64,000 bases of DNA. It comes from G963556115 sp963677015 (lineage in GTDB: Bacteria; Planctomycetota; SZUA-567). The position numbers were made by a program, and so were the translations under genes. The notes under the pieces were generated by a model that worked only from the letters and a program-made list of their open reading frames with translations, had not been told where the DNA came from and searched no databases. Each line of letters starts with the position of its first letter. The stretch's first letter is position 1. The stretch lies in the NCBI GenBank assembly GCA_963677015.1, contig OY781533.1, positions 1,984,001-2,048,000 of the forward strand, in the 5' to 3' direction. This document shows positions 9,482 to 17,485 of the stretch, in pieces.

Positions 9482-10600
9482 ATGAGCAACAAACCAATAG
9501 TACTTGCCGACAGGGCTTCAAAAACAAATATCAGTGGTATACGCAAGGTATTCGATCTTGCAGCAAAGCTTGAATCACCGATCAATCTTTCAATCGGTCA
9601 GCCTGATTTTGATGTACCAGAACCGGTAAAGAATGCGGCCATTGAAGGAATAAAAAATGGAGCAAACAGCTACACCCCGACTCAAGGACGCGCAGATCTG
9701 ATCGCGGGAATAAGTAACGCACTGGGAAACAAGTATCAACAGGGTGAAATAATAATAACCTCAGCTGTTAGTGGCGGTCTTAACCTTGCATTTCTGTCAC
9801 TATTGAATCCGGGAGATGAGATTCTCATTCCTGACCCATACTTCGTAATGTACAAGCAGCTTGCGCTAATGCTCGGAGCAAAACCGGTATATTATGACAC
9901 CTACCCTGAATTCAAACTCCCGGTAGATAAAATTTCCTCTTTAATTACCGACAAAACCCGTGCTATAGTAATTGGCAGCCCCTCAAACCCAACAGGCATT
10001 ACCTATTCAGCCGACTCGCTCAAAGACCTTGCCGGCATTCTTGACAAGCACGGCATCGTTGCCATATCCGATGAAATCTATGAAATCTTCAGTTATGACC
10101 ACCCTGCTGTCAGTATAGCAGACTACTACCGTGAAAAGACTGTACTGCTGAAAGGCTTCAGCAAGAGCCATGCCATGACCGGCTGGAGACTTGGATATGC
10201 CGCCGGACCAAAGGAAATTCTGCAGACAATGGCTAAATTCCAACAGTTCACCTTTGTTTGCGCGCCATCAATTGCTCAGGTTGCAGGACTGACAGCGATG
10301 GAGACAGATATGTCGGAATTTGTCACCCAGTACAAACAGAAACGTGACCGTATCTATAACGGTCTTGTTGAAATCGGTTACGAAGTAGTCAAACCTGATG
10401 GCGCATTCTATATTTTCCCCAAGGCGCCTTGGGGCACTGGTGATGAATTTGTTGCAAAATGCATTGAAAATAATTTACTGGTTATTCCAGGAAATGTATT
10501 CTCTGAAAAGAATACCCATTTCCGTATTTCATATGCCGCAGAAAATAAAACTATTGATGACGGGCTGGAGGTACTTGCGACACTGTTTAAGGAGAAATAA
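9482..10600 (+). CDS. class I/II PLP-dependent aminotransferase (aspartate/aromatic type)
   Basis: A fold-type I PLP aminotransferase of 372 residues from the ATG at 9482. It has SIGQPDFDVPEPV near the N-terminus, NPTGITYSADSL mid-protein, DEIYEIFSYD with the pyridine-binding Asp, and the Schiff-base lysine in GFSKSHAMTGWRLGY. The family transfers amino groups among aspartate, alanine and aromatic amino acids; the substrate cannot be fixed from sequence. An in-frame ATG at 9446 would add 12 residues without a ribosome site or conservation, so I prefer 9482 (weak GAAAGTG upstream). trkA starts 6 bp after the stop. Confidence 0.9.
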   Translation: MSNKPIVLADRASKTNISGIRKVFDLAAKLESPINLSIGQPDFDVPEPVKNAAIEGIKNGANSYTPTQGRADLIAGISNALGNKYQQGEIIITSAVSGGLNLAFLSLLNPGDEILIPDPYFVMYKQLALMLGAKPVYYDTYPEFKLPVDKISSLITDKTRAIVIGSPSNPTGITYSADSLKDLAGILDKHGIVAISDEIYEIFSYDHPAVSIADYYREKTVLLKGFSKSHAMTGWRLGYAAGPKEILQTMAKFQQFTFVCAPSIAQVAGLTAMETDMSEFVTQYKQKRDRIYNGLVEIGYEVVKPDGAFYIFPKAPWGTGDEFVAKCIENNLLVIPGNVFSEKNTHFRISYAAENKTIDDGLEVLATLFKEK

Positions 10601-10606
10601 CTTTTC

Positions 10607-11947
10607 ATGCGTATACTAATCATTGGCTTAGGAAGAATGGGGTACTCTCTGGCAGAACAACTTGAGAGTGAAGGTCATAGAGTTTACGGCATTGACACAA
10701 ACAAAGAAAATGTTGAACGAGCCAGCATTAAACTCGACATCATGTGTGTCCATGGTTCAGGCTGCAGTCTGTCCACACTACGGGAACTTGATATAGAAGG
10801 AGCCGATCTGGTAATTGCAGCCAGCGGCTCGGATGAAATTAATATTGTTTCCTGCCTTGTAGCGAGAGAACTCGGAATCAAACGCTGTATTGCGCGTATT
10901 GAGAGTGAAGAACTGGCAAATAACCTCCGGGAAATGCCCCCTTCTGCACTCGGGATTGATGAATTTGTCAATCCAAGAGAAGAAACTGTCAGACGCATGG
11001 CAGATATTGTCCGTACACCCGGCACAACCATGACTGCGGAATTCGATGAAGGCAAATTCCAGCTGCGCGGACTGAGAGTTGAAAAAGACTCTCAGCTTAC
11101 CTCCCGTCCATTGGTTGAGCTACAGGCATTATTTGTCGAGCATTTCCTGGTTCCGGCTGTTCAACGTGGTGACACGCTGATAATTCCGCGAGGTGACTTT
11201 ACAATCAAAACCGGTGATGTTGTATACGTGCTGTTAAAGACCAATACCTTCCAGAATTTCCTTTCACTTTTTGAATTCGCCAATACCAAAACCAGAAGAG
11301 TCTTTATATACGGTGGTTCACAGCTTGGTATAGAACTTGTCCACACTCTCGAAAAGACTATCCCCGAAGTAATTCTGCTCGAAGAAGACTGGGACAAACG
11401 TCAGCAGGCTTCTTCACAAATAAGTAAAAGCGCCATCATCAATGGCTCACCGCAGGATATGACATTAATGCAGGATCTGAAGATCAGTAACGCTGATTTC
11501 TTTGTAGGGGTGAGTGACAGCGAAGAATTGAATTTCTCAAGTGCCTTACTGGCCAAAAGAATGGGCTCTAAATACGGGGTTATGCTGACAGACCATCCCG
11601 ATCACGTTGAACTCTTCGATACTCTGCCGATTGATGCTGTTGTCAGTCCGGCAACACTCTCAGTAGGCGCCATCCTGAAAGCCGCCAGATCAGGAGCGGT
11701 ACTTTCAATGTTCAATATTGCTGGAGGTCGAGGCGAAGCGCTAGAACTTATTGCCCAGCCAAACAGCAAAAACATCGGCAAAGCTCTTAAAGATATAAGT
11801 TTTCCTGAAGGTGCACTGGTAGCGGCAATTGCAAATAATGAAGGTTTTCATATAGCCTCAGGCAATACTGTAATTGAAGCCGGCAGTTCAATTATTCTTA
11901 TTTCAAAGAAAAAGAATATCAAACAGGCTATCGAACTTTTTGAATAA
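10607..11947 (+). CDS. trkA: Trk potassium uptake system regulatory NAD-binding protein TrkA
   Basis: A 446-residue peripheral membrane protein with two RCK (TrkA_N plus TrkA_C) units. The first Rossmann motif GLGRMGYSLAEQLE is at the N-terminus, with the acidic GIDTNKENVE at strand 2. The second half opens at about residue 230 with IYGGSQLGIELV. It gates the TrkH/TrkG K+ channel in response to NAD(H) and nucleotides. No trkH lies in this window. AAGGAGA precedes the ATG. The gene ends at a strong hairpin terminator. Confidence 0.94.
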   Translation: MRILIIGLGRMGYSLAEQLESEGHRVYGIDTNKENVERASIKLDIMCVHGSGCSLSTLRELDIEGADLVIAASGSDEINIVSCLVARELGIKRCIARIESEELANNLREMPPSALGIDEFVNPREETVRRMADIVRTPGTTMTAEFDEGKFQLRGLRVEKDSQLTSRPLVELQALFVEHFLVPAVQRGDTLIIPRGDFTIKTGDVVYVLLKTNTFQNFLSLFEFANTKTRRVFIYGGSQLGIELVHTLEKTIPEVILLEEDWDKRQQASSQISKSAIINGSPQDMTLMQDLKISNADFFVGVSDSEELNFSSALLAKRMGSKYGVMLTDHPDHVELFDTLPIDAVVSPATLSVGAILKAARSGAVLSMFNIAGGRGEALELIAQPNSKNIGKALKDISFPEGALVAAIANNEGFHIASGNTVIEAGSSIILISKKKNIKQAIELFE

Positions 11948-11979
11948 TAAAATCAATTGAGCTCTAAAAAAAAGGAACC

Positions 11980-12006
11980 AACGGAACCTATAACGGTTCC
12001 GTTTTT
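11980..12006. terminator. bidirectional intrinsic terminator between trkA and the phosphatase gene
   Basis: Stem AACGGAACC (11980-11988) pairs with GGTTCCGTT (11995-12003) around a 6-nt loop, followed by T5 on the plus strand. Eight A's at 11966-11973 give a U-run on the minus strand. It serves trkA and probably also the convergent minus-strand gene ending at 12028. Confidence 0.85.
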
Positions 12007-12027
12007 ATTAAATCTCTTCCAAACTTC

Positions 12028-13866
12028 TTAAATGCCCTTATGCTCCCAGATTAACAGCGTAATATCATCAAATTGACCAGTAAGCTGAAAAGCACTCACC
12101 TCCTTGACAATATTATCCCCGATACAGGTAACTGATTTAGCAACATTCTGCTGTAGAATCCTCTGCAGGCGCTCTTCCGAGAAGATCTCCCCGGAATCAG
12201 AATGAGCTTCCGTAACACCATCAGTATACAATACGACCTTGTCACCAGCACCCAGCACAAAATCGCCAGCAGTGTAAGTAAGCCCATTAAAGCCGCCGAT
12301 CAGCATACCATTCAGTAGCGGCGTAATATCAACAAACTCTTTTCGCAACACAAACGCAGAGTTATGCCCTGCATTGGCAAAAGTACATTTCCCGGTCAGA
12401 GGATTATAGTACACCAGAAAAACGGTTGCGAACATACACTCTGAATTATTATCAGAAATTGTGTTATTAAGACGCTCCAGAGCTCGCGCAGGATTTTTTT
12501 CGTCACAGCATATCGCTCTTATCAAGGTACAGACCATAGTCATAAAAAGAGCCGCGGGTATGCCCTTACCTGAAACATCACCAATACAAAAAACGACACA
12601 ACTATCACTAACGGTAAAGAAATCATAAAAATCGCCACCAATCTCTCTTGCCGAAGAATAAAAAGCATATGAAGAAAATTTGTCGGATTGGAGTAAATCC
12701 TTAGGAAGAATTGAATTCTGTATGCTCTTTGCAGCCCGCAGCTCACTGTCCAGCTGCGCTTTCTGCAGCTCATAATCCTTCATGTCCTTGAGCTCTCTGG
12801 CCATATAATTAAAACTATGCGTAAGATAACCGAGTTCATCGCGAAGGGTTGTATCAATATAAAAATTAAAATCACCACGGGCAATCTTCTCCGCTCCATG
12901 AGCCAGCATTACAATCGGCTTGGTAAAACGAGATGACAGTACAGAAATAATAATACCAAATGCAACAAGAAGAAGCATAGCGCCTGCAAGAAGACCATAA
13001 TTCAGCAATCCCACTTGAGAATAAATAATGTCATTATTAATCCGGTATGCAACAACCCACCCCGTAACCGAGTCTTTGATCGCAAAATAGGCATCTTGTG
13101 AATTATTGAATATTTTTATAACCTCATTATCATTTCCAAGCACACTGACAATATCAGCAAATTTAATATTCATCAAGTGATCATTAATATTCGAACCAAC
13201 AAAATCCGATTTACCACCAAAGACCAGAATGTCACCATCTTTTGAAAAGACGCACCAGTTGCCCATAACATCATCAATTGTCGCCATGCGTGTCTCAAGC
13301 TCACCAATATCAACATCAAGTCCGGCAAAACCGGTAAGAATTCCGGATGAATGCAGCGGTGCAGTCATCGTTATAACCGTCCGCTCACTGCTCGCGGAAA
13401 TATAAGGTTTGCTGTAATATACCTGATTCCAGGTCTTAGAGTTGCTGAAAAACTTCTTACTCTCTTCAAACCATGGACGTTTAAGAACATTATAATCTGC
13501 AGTCGGTTGCCAGGTTTTACTGATAAAATCACCGTCAAAATAGGCAACATATGGCAGATTGATTTCAAATTTATCACCTTCATATGCAATAAAGTCCGCA
13601 ACTTTATCCTTGGAAAGATCCTGAAAACTAAGATAATTGGCAAAACCTTTGATAGCAAGGCTATCCTCATCAATCCAGTGGCTGAGCAATTCATATGCGA
13701 GTTGAATCTTTACCTCAGCCCGCTGATAAACCATATTCTTGACAATTGTATACGAGGTATAGTGCAGAAAAGTGCCGATGAGCAGCATAACAACGGCTAA
13801 AGAAGCTAGAAAATTGACGAATAATCTCGTACTGATTCTTTTATTGAATATATTATCATTCTGCAT
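12028..13866 (-). CDS. membrane sensor: Cache - HAMP - PP2C/SpoIIE phosphatase (RsbU-like)
   Basis: 612 residues: TM1 (about 15-37), a periplasmic dCache-like sensor (about 40-280), TM2 (about 283-310), a HAMP segment (KPIVMLAHGAEKIARGDF), a short coiled coil, then a SpoIIE-type PP2C domain. The metal-binding motifs are REIGGDFYDFF, CIGDVSGKGIPAALFM and VVLYTDGVTEA. Such proteins dephosphorylate anti-anti-sigma (STAS) proteins in partner-switching stress pathways. No STAS or RsbW partner gene is in the window. GAGGTG precedes the ATG at good spacing. The ligand of the sensor domain is unknown. Confidence 0.92.
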   Translation of the reverse strand: MQNDNIFNKRISTRLFVNFLASLAVVMLLIGTFLHYTSYTIVKNMVYQRAEVKIQLAYELLSHWIDEDSLAIKGFANYLSFQDLSKDKVADFIAYEGDKFEINLPYVAYFDGDFISKTWQPTADYNVLKRPWFEESKKFFSNSKTWNQVYYSKPYISASSERTVITMTAPLHSSGILTGFAGLDVDIGELETRMATIDDVMGNWCVFSKDGDILVFGGKSDFVGSNINDHLMNIKFADIVSVLGNDNEVIKIFNNSQDAYFAIKDSVTGWVVAYRINNDIIYSQVGLLNYGLLAGAMLLLVAFGIIISVLSSRFTKPIVMLAHGAEKIARGDFNFYIDTTLRDELGYLTHSFNYMARELKDMKDYELQKAQLDSELRAAKSIQNSILPKDLLQSDKFSSYAFYSSAREIGGDFYDFFTVSDSCVVFCIGDVSGKGIPAALFMTMVCTLIRAICCDEKNPARALERLNNTISDNNSECMFATVFLVYYNPLTGKCTFANAGHNSAFVLRKEFVDITPLLNGMLIGGFNGLTYTAGDFVLGAGDKVVLYTDGVTEAHSDSGEIFSEERLQRILQQNVAKSVTCIGDNIVKEVSAFQLTGQFDDITLLIWEHKGI

Positions 13867-13963
13867 AGCTCAACACCTCAAAACAGTTACAGTATAACAA
13901 TATAAATATAGCTCCTGTATTCCATACAGAAGCTATAAAATATATTATATTAAAAGTTATTTA

Positions 13964-14836
13964 TCATGCTACAGCCCCGAGCAAAAGATTCATAATAGAT
14001 ATAAGCTTGCCACGTAAATCGTGCCGGTCTACAATCATATCAATCTGCCCATGCTTCAGCAGAAATTCGGTAATCTGAAAACCATCAGGAAGTTCCGCAT
14101 TAATGGTCGACTTGATAACTCGCGGCCCGGTAAATCCGACAAGAGCCCCGGGCTCACCTATAATGATATCTCCAAGCGCCGCCCAGCTCGCCCAAACGCC
14201 ACCCATAGTACTATCAGTTACAATACTGAGAAATGGTAATCCTGCTTCCTTGAGTTTACCGAGTGCTGCCGACGTCTTTGCCATCTGCATCAGTGAATAC
14301 AGCCCTTCATGCATTCTCGCACCACCGCCGGAACCAGACACTATAATAACCGGAAGACGCTCCTCAATCGCGAACTCAATCAGCCGGGTTATTTTTTCAC
14401 CGACTACCGAACCCATAGATCCGGCAATAAAAGCACTGTCTGTAACGGCAAAAGCAACTCTGCGCTTGCCTATTTTTCCCTCGCCTGATTTGATCGCAGA
14501 GAGCATACCGGTCTTGTTAATCTCCGCATCCAATTTTTCTTTATAGCCTTTACCACCGCCCGAAAATTCAAGAATGTCTTTACTCATCAAACCTTCATCA
14601 TGTTCAATAAATGAACCTTCATCGAGTGTAATTGCAATACGGCGATCTGCAGATATCTGTGTATGATAGTGGCAGCTGGGACAGACACCAAGGTTTTCAT
14701 GCAGTGTTGTCTTAATAATAATTTCACCGCATTTTTTACACTTCATCGCCACGCCTGTACCATACTCAGACGGTTGAATCTGTTTTTTATCGGTTTTAGT
14801 TAAATTCTTAAGCTTGTCCCATCCAAAAAAAGCCAT
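13964..14836 (-). CDS. accD: acetyl-CoA carboxylase carboxyltransferase subunit beta
   Basis: A 290-residue carboxyltransferase beta subunit that moves the carboxyl group from biotin to acetyl-CoA in fatty-acid synthesis, as an A2B2 complex with AccA. The N-terminal zinc ribbon has CKKCG and CPSCH. The body shows the crotonase-fold signatures VVGEKITRLIEFAIEERLP, SGSGGGARMHEG and ALVGFTGPRVI. I place the start at ATG 14836 (MAFFGWDKL), which has AGGAG 11 bp upstream and matches the family's usual start. A TTG 27 bp earlier would put the Shine-Dalgarno inside the gene. accA is not in the window. It lies 67 bp after rpe. Confidence 0.95.
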   Translation of the reverse strand: MAFFGWDKLKNLTKTDKKQIQPSEYGTGVAMKCKKCGEIIIKTTLHENLGVCPSCHYHTQISADRRIAITLDEGSFIEHDEGLMSKDILEFSGGGKGYKEKLDAEINKTGMLSAIKSGEGKIGKRRVAFAVTDSAFIAGSMGSVVGEKITRLIEFAIEERLPVIIVSGSGGGARMHEGLYSLMQMAKTSAALGKLKEAGLPFLSIVTDSTMGGVWASWAALGDIIIGEPGALVGFTGPRVIKSTINAELPDGFQITEFLLKHGQIDMIVDRHDLRGKLISIMNLLLGAVA

Positions 14837-14903
14837 ACCGGTATAACTCCTATATTCAGACAAAATATACAGTAAATATCAAAATCAAAATAACCATAAA
14901 CAA

Positions 14904-15548
14904 TCAGGCGTCAAGCATACCCTGTATTGCAGATTTCATATCCCCGCTTCTAAAAACAGCTGTTCCTGCTACCAGCAGATTAGCCCCCGCCTCTTTAATA
15001 GCAGCGGCGTTATCCAAACAGACCCCGCCGTCTATTTCAATTTCTATGTCACGCTCTCCTATCAGCTCCTTCGCTTCCCGCAGACGATCCAAAGATTCCT
15101 CTATAAATTTCTGTCCGCCAAAGCCGGGAAATACCGACATTATCAGCAACCGGTCAAAGTTATCCAAAAACGGAGCAATTTTACTTACCGGAACATCCGG
15201 GTTTATAGAAAGGCCGCGAACCATTCCGCGTTCACCAATATCATCAAGGATAGATCTGGGATCAGGGCAAGGCTGCAGATGGACTGTTATACCATCAGCG
15301 CCGCATTTCTGAAAAGAATCAATATACTTCCATGGTTCATCAAGCATCAGGTGCACATCAAAGTGAAGCTTGGTTATAGGTCTTATAGCTTCAATAACAC
15401 ATGGTCCAAAAGAATAATTCGGCACAAAGTGCCCATCCATTATATCCAGATGAAGAATATCCGTGCCGGACTCTTCAACCCTCTTAATTTCTTCGCCCAA
15501 CCGCGTAAAATCAGCAGCTAATAGCGATGGAGCAACTCTGCATGTCAT
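14904..15548 (-). CDS. rpe: ribulose-phosphate 3-epimerase
   Basis: A 214-residue TIM-barrel enzyme interconverting ribulose-5-P and xylulose-5-P in the pentose phosphate pathway. It has APSLLAADF at the N-terminus, the metal-binding HLDIMDGHFVPNYSFGP, the second metal set FDVHLM, SVFPGFGGQKFI, and the C-terminal phosphate loop EIDGGV ... LLVAGTAVFRS. GGGGGA precedes the ATG. Length is normal for the family. It is the first gene of the minus-strand set that runs into accD. Confidence 0.96.
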   Translation of the reverse strand: MTCRVAPSLLAADFTRLGEEIKRVEESGTDILHLDIMDGHFVPNYSFGPCVIEAIRPITKLHFDVHLMLDEPWKYIDSFQKCGADGITVHLQPCPDPRSILDDIGERGMVRGLSINPDVPVSKIAPFLDNFDRLLIMSVFPGFGGQKFIEESLDRLREAKELIGERDIEIEIDGGVCLDNAAAIKEAGANLLVAGTAVFRSGDMKSAIQGMLDA

Positions 15549-15832
15549 ACTTTTCCCCCTAACCTTTACTAATAAACACCATTATTCCACACATTACTTC
15601 TTCACTGCAACTCAAATAATCGATAGAAGTTGCAAATTTATTATAGCGATCCATCACAAAATAATCAATAAGAGATAAATAATAATCTAAATTTGTCAGA
15701 TTTAGCCAAAATACACATGTTCCTATTAACTGTTTATCACCAAGGTGTTACAAGAACCAAAAAAGCTAAACCTTTAAAAATTAAAATTGCAGCATTATTT
15801 TTTAAAAAAAATCAAAAAATAACTATTTTTTA

Positions 15833-15860
15833 TTTCCAATTAGTTGTGAAATAATATAGT
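15833..15860 (+). promoter_or_regulatory. candidate promoter of cspA
   Basis: TTTCCA (15833-15838), a 16-bp spacer and TATAGT (15855-15860). Start of transcription near 15867 would give a leader of about 105 nt, typical of cold-shock genes. The -35 matches only 4 of 6 bases. Confidence 0.4.
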
Positions 15861-15880
15861 ATTAGCTTATGTATTAATTA

Positions 15881-15964
15881 GTACATATTTTTTTAACCCC
15901 AATATGTACAATAAAAAAAGATTTATGGGGTGTTTATTATCTGCTTTCGCAGAGTATTACGGAG
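15881..15964 (+). promoter_or_regulatory. structured cspA 5' leader with competing stems
   Basis: GTACATAT (15881-15888) pairs perfectly with ATATGTAC (15902-15909). The loop holds ACCCC (15896-15900), which can instead pair with GGGGT (15927-15931). Nearer the start, TCTGC (15940-15944) and GCAGA (15949-15953) form a small stem just upstream of the GGAG ribosome site (15961-15964). Alternative folds of this kind are known for cold-shock mRNA thermosensors; here the switch is inference. Confidence 0.45.
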
Positions 15965-15971
15965 ATGTATA

Positions 15972-16175
15972 ATGGCAAGTGGCACAGTAAAATGGTTCAA
16001 CGATCAAAAAGGTTTTGGTTTCATCATTCCTGATGACGGTGGAGAAGACCTGTTTGTTCACCACACAAACATTATTATGGATGGATTCAAAACTTTAAAA
16101 GAGAATCAGGCCGTCGAATTCGACGCTGGTCAGGGTAAAAAAGGACCAGAAGCTACAAATGTCAAGCCTTGCTAA
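15972..16175 (+). CDS. cspA: cold-shock protein, CspA family
   Basis: A 67-residue OB-fold protein that binds single-stranded RNA/DNA and melts mRNA structure. It starts MASGTVKWFNDQKGFGFI, with RNP1 (KGFGFI) and RNP2 (DLFVHHTN). The ATG at 15972 is preceded by GGAG; an upstream in-frame ATG at 15930 lies in the untranslated leader. A strong terminator follows, so this is a monocistronic unit. A second paralogue lies at 37672. Confidence 0.95.
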   Translation: MASGTVKWFNDQKGFGFIIPDDGGEDLFVHHTNIIMDGFKTLKENQAVEFDAGQGKKGPEATNVKPC

Positions 16176-16214
16176 GTAAGTTTATAGATATAAGCAAACG
16201 AAGCTTTTGATGTT

Positions 16215-16246
16215 ACTCCCAACTCTTTATAGTTGGGAGTTTTTTT
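16215..16246 (+). terminator. intrinsic terminator of cspA
   Basis: A 10-bp perfect stem, ACTCCCAACT (16215-16224) with AGTTGGGAGT (16231-16240), a 6-nt loop, then a run of seven T's. Confidence 0.93.
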
Positions 16247-16305
16247 GTATACTTCACTCGTTTACTTCTTTTCTACGCCATAAACTGTTATTCGGAGATT
16301 ACTCA

Positions 16306-16680
16306 ATGGTTAAAAAACGCCTTTCAGCAGACGATGGTATCGTATATTCCACCGCATCAGGAGAGATATGCCCCAACTGCGGACAAGCTATAAAAAAGTG
16401 CATTTGCCGAAAAATTAAAGCTGAACAAATACCTGCCGGAGACGGTATTGTTCGTATTACCCGCGAGACTAAAGGTCGTAAAGGATCCGGGGTAACACTA
16501 CTTAACGGAATCTGCAAAAATGCAAACGATCTGAAAGTCCTTGCCAAAGAACTAAAAAAGAAATGCGGCACCGGCGGTTCTATTAAAGATAGCACCATAG
16601 AACTTCAGGGAGATGTTCGTGAACAGTCAAAAACTATTCTTGAAAAAAAAGGTTTCAAAGTTAAAATCTGCGGTGGATAG
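16306..16680 (+). CDS. SUI1/eIF1-like translation factor, YciH family
   Basis: 124 residues from the ATG at 16306, which follows CGGAG at 8 bp; longer upstream readings pass through the cspA terminator and are rejected. A small N-terminal zinc knuckle (CPNCGQAIKKCIC) precedes the SUI1 domain. The domain has VRITRETKGRKGSGVTLLNG, an acidic/basic helix LAKELKKKCGTGGSIKD, and ends KTILEKKGFKVKICGG. Bacterial YciH resembles eukaryotic eIF1 and can influence start-codon fidelity in vitro; its role in cells is poorly known. Confidence 0.92.
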   Translation: MVKKRLSADDGIVYSTASGEICPNCGQAIKKCICRKIKAEQIPAGDGIVRITRETKGRKGSGVTLLNGICKNANDLKVLAKELKKKCGTGGSIKDSTIELQGDVREQSKTILEKKGFKVKICGG

Positions 16681-16721
16681 TAATATCAGATTCAAGAATA
16701 TATAGTAATATCAATTATAAC

Positions 16722-16749
16722 TTGTTTTTAACTTCAAAATTCTTATACT
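16722..16749 (+). promoter_or_regulatory. candidate promoter of the sigma factor operon
   Basis: TTGTTT (16722-16727), a 16-bp spacer and TATACT (16744-16749), about 50 bp before the GTG start. The -10 is good and the -35 poor. An autoregulated ECF promoter cannot be recognised without knowing the sigma's specificity. Confidence 0.35.
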
Positions 16750-16798
16750 TTCAGTAAAAGTTGATAGTTATTCTTGGATTAAAGGCAGACAAATAATT

Positions 16799-17434
16799 GT
16801 GGCTGGTAATACTGACATTGATTATGATTTTCTAACCCCTGAAGAATTGCTGGAACACTTTGTTTCCGGCGATGACGAGGCATTCATCAGCCTTGTCGGG
16901 CATTTCGGAGAAAAATTACTCGGCTTTCTGAGCCGGTTCACCGGTGACTACACTCTGGCAGAAGAAATATTTCAGTCGGTACTGGTAAAAATTGCCACCC
17001 ACGCTAAATCTTTTAATCATCATACGCGCCTTAATACCTGGATTTTTGCTATCGCCCGAAATACAGCTATTGAATCGCTGAAATCGGCCAATAATGACCA
17101 GCATCAGCAACTCACTGATGCTGCAGAACCGGATAACGACGATGAAATTGACAAATCCATTCTAAACGCTTTATGCAAATCTCTTCCCCCTGTAAACCAA
17201 ATTACCGTTGAAGAACTCGGCAGACGTATTGCAGCTGCAGTGACCATGCTTCCGGAAACAGAGCGTGAAGTATTCCTGCTACGCGAAGATGCCGACCTGA
17301 CAATGGATGAAATTGCCCAGATAGTAAATTGCAGCAAAGAAACAGCAAAAAGCCGCATGCGCTATGCAATCAATAAGTTACGCGTAAATCTCAAAAAAGA
17401 GACCAAACTATACAGCCTGCTGGATCGACTATAA
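16799..17434 (+). CDS. ECF-type RNA polymerase sigma factor
   Basis: 211 residues with sigma region 2 (about 25-95: LAEEIFQSVLVKIATHAKSF, TRLNTWIFAIARNTAIES) and region 4 (about 140-200: LPETEREVFLLREDADLTMDE, then the HTH VNCSKETAKSRMRYAINKLR). Region 3 is absent, as in the extracytoplasmic-function class. I use the GTG at 16799, with AAAGGCAG about 10 bp upstream. The linker between the domains is longer than average (about 45 acidic residues). The next gene, 51 bp on, is a membrane protein with an anti-sigma-like N-terminus, so the two form a likely sigma/anti-sigma pair. Target genes are unknown. Confidence 0.9.
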   Translation: MAGNTDIDYDFLTPEELLEHFVSGDDEAFISLVGHFGEKLLGFLSRFTGDYTLAEEIFQSVLVKIATHAKSFNHHTRLNTWIFAIARNTAIESLKSANNDQHQQLTDAAEPDNDDEIDKSILNALCKSLPPVNQITVEELGRRIAAAVTMLPETEREVFLLREDADLTMDEIAQIVNCSKETAKSRMRYAINKLRVNLKKETKLYSLLDRL

Positions 17435-17485
17435 GCATCCCCAGCGGCTTTTCCCTACTGACAAATAAGGATTTAGGCTGTTATA

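Larger units (their letters stand above)
15549..15971. other. AT-rich divergent intergenic region (rpe / cspA)
   Basis: 423 bp without a credible coding frame. The rpe side holds only its ribosome site. The cspA side holds a candidate promoter and a structured leader, listed separately. A 6-bp hairpin (CTAAAT/ATTTAG) lies near 15689-15710. I see no RNA gene in it. Confidence 0.6.

Noticed and set aside
15930..15971. Longer N-terminus for cspA
   Set aside because: The extra 14 codons cross the leader stem and the ribosome site; the family starts at the ATG at 15972.
16207..16305. 33-codon N-terminal extension of the SUI1-like protein
   Set aside because: It reads through the cspA terminator hairpin; CGGAG marks the ATG at 16306.
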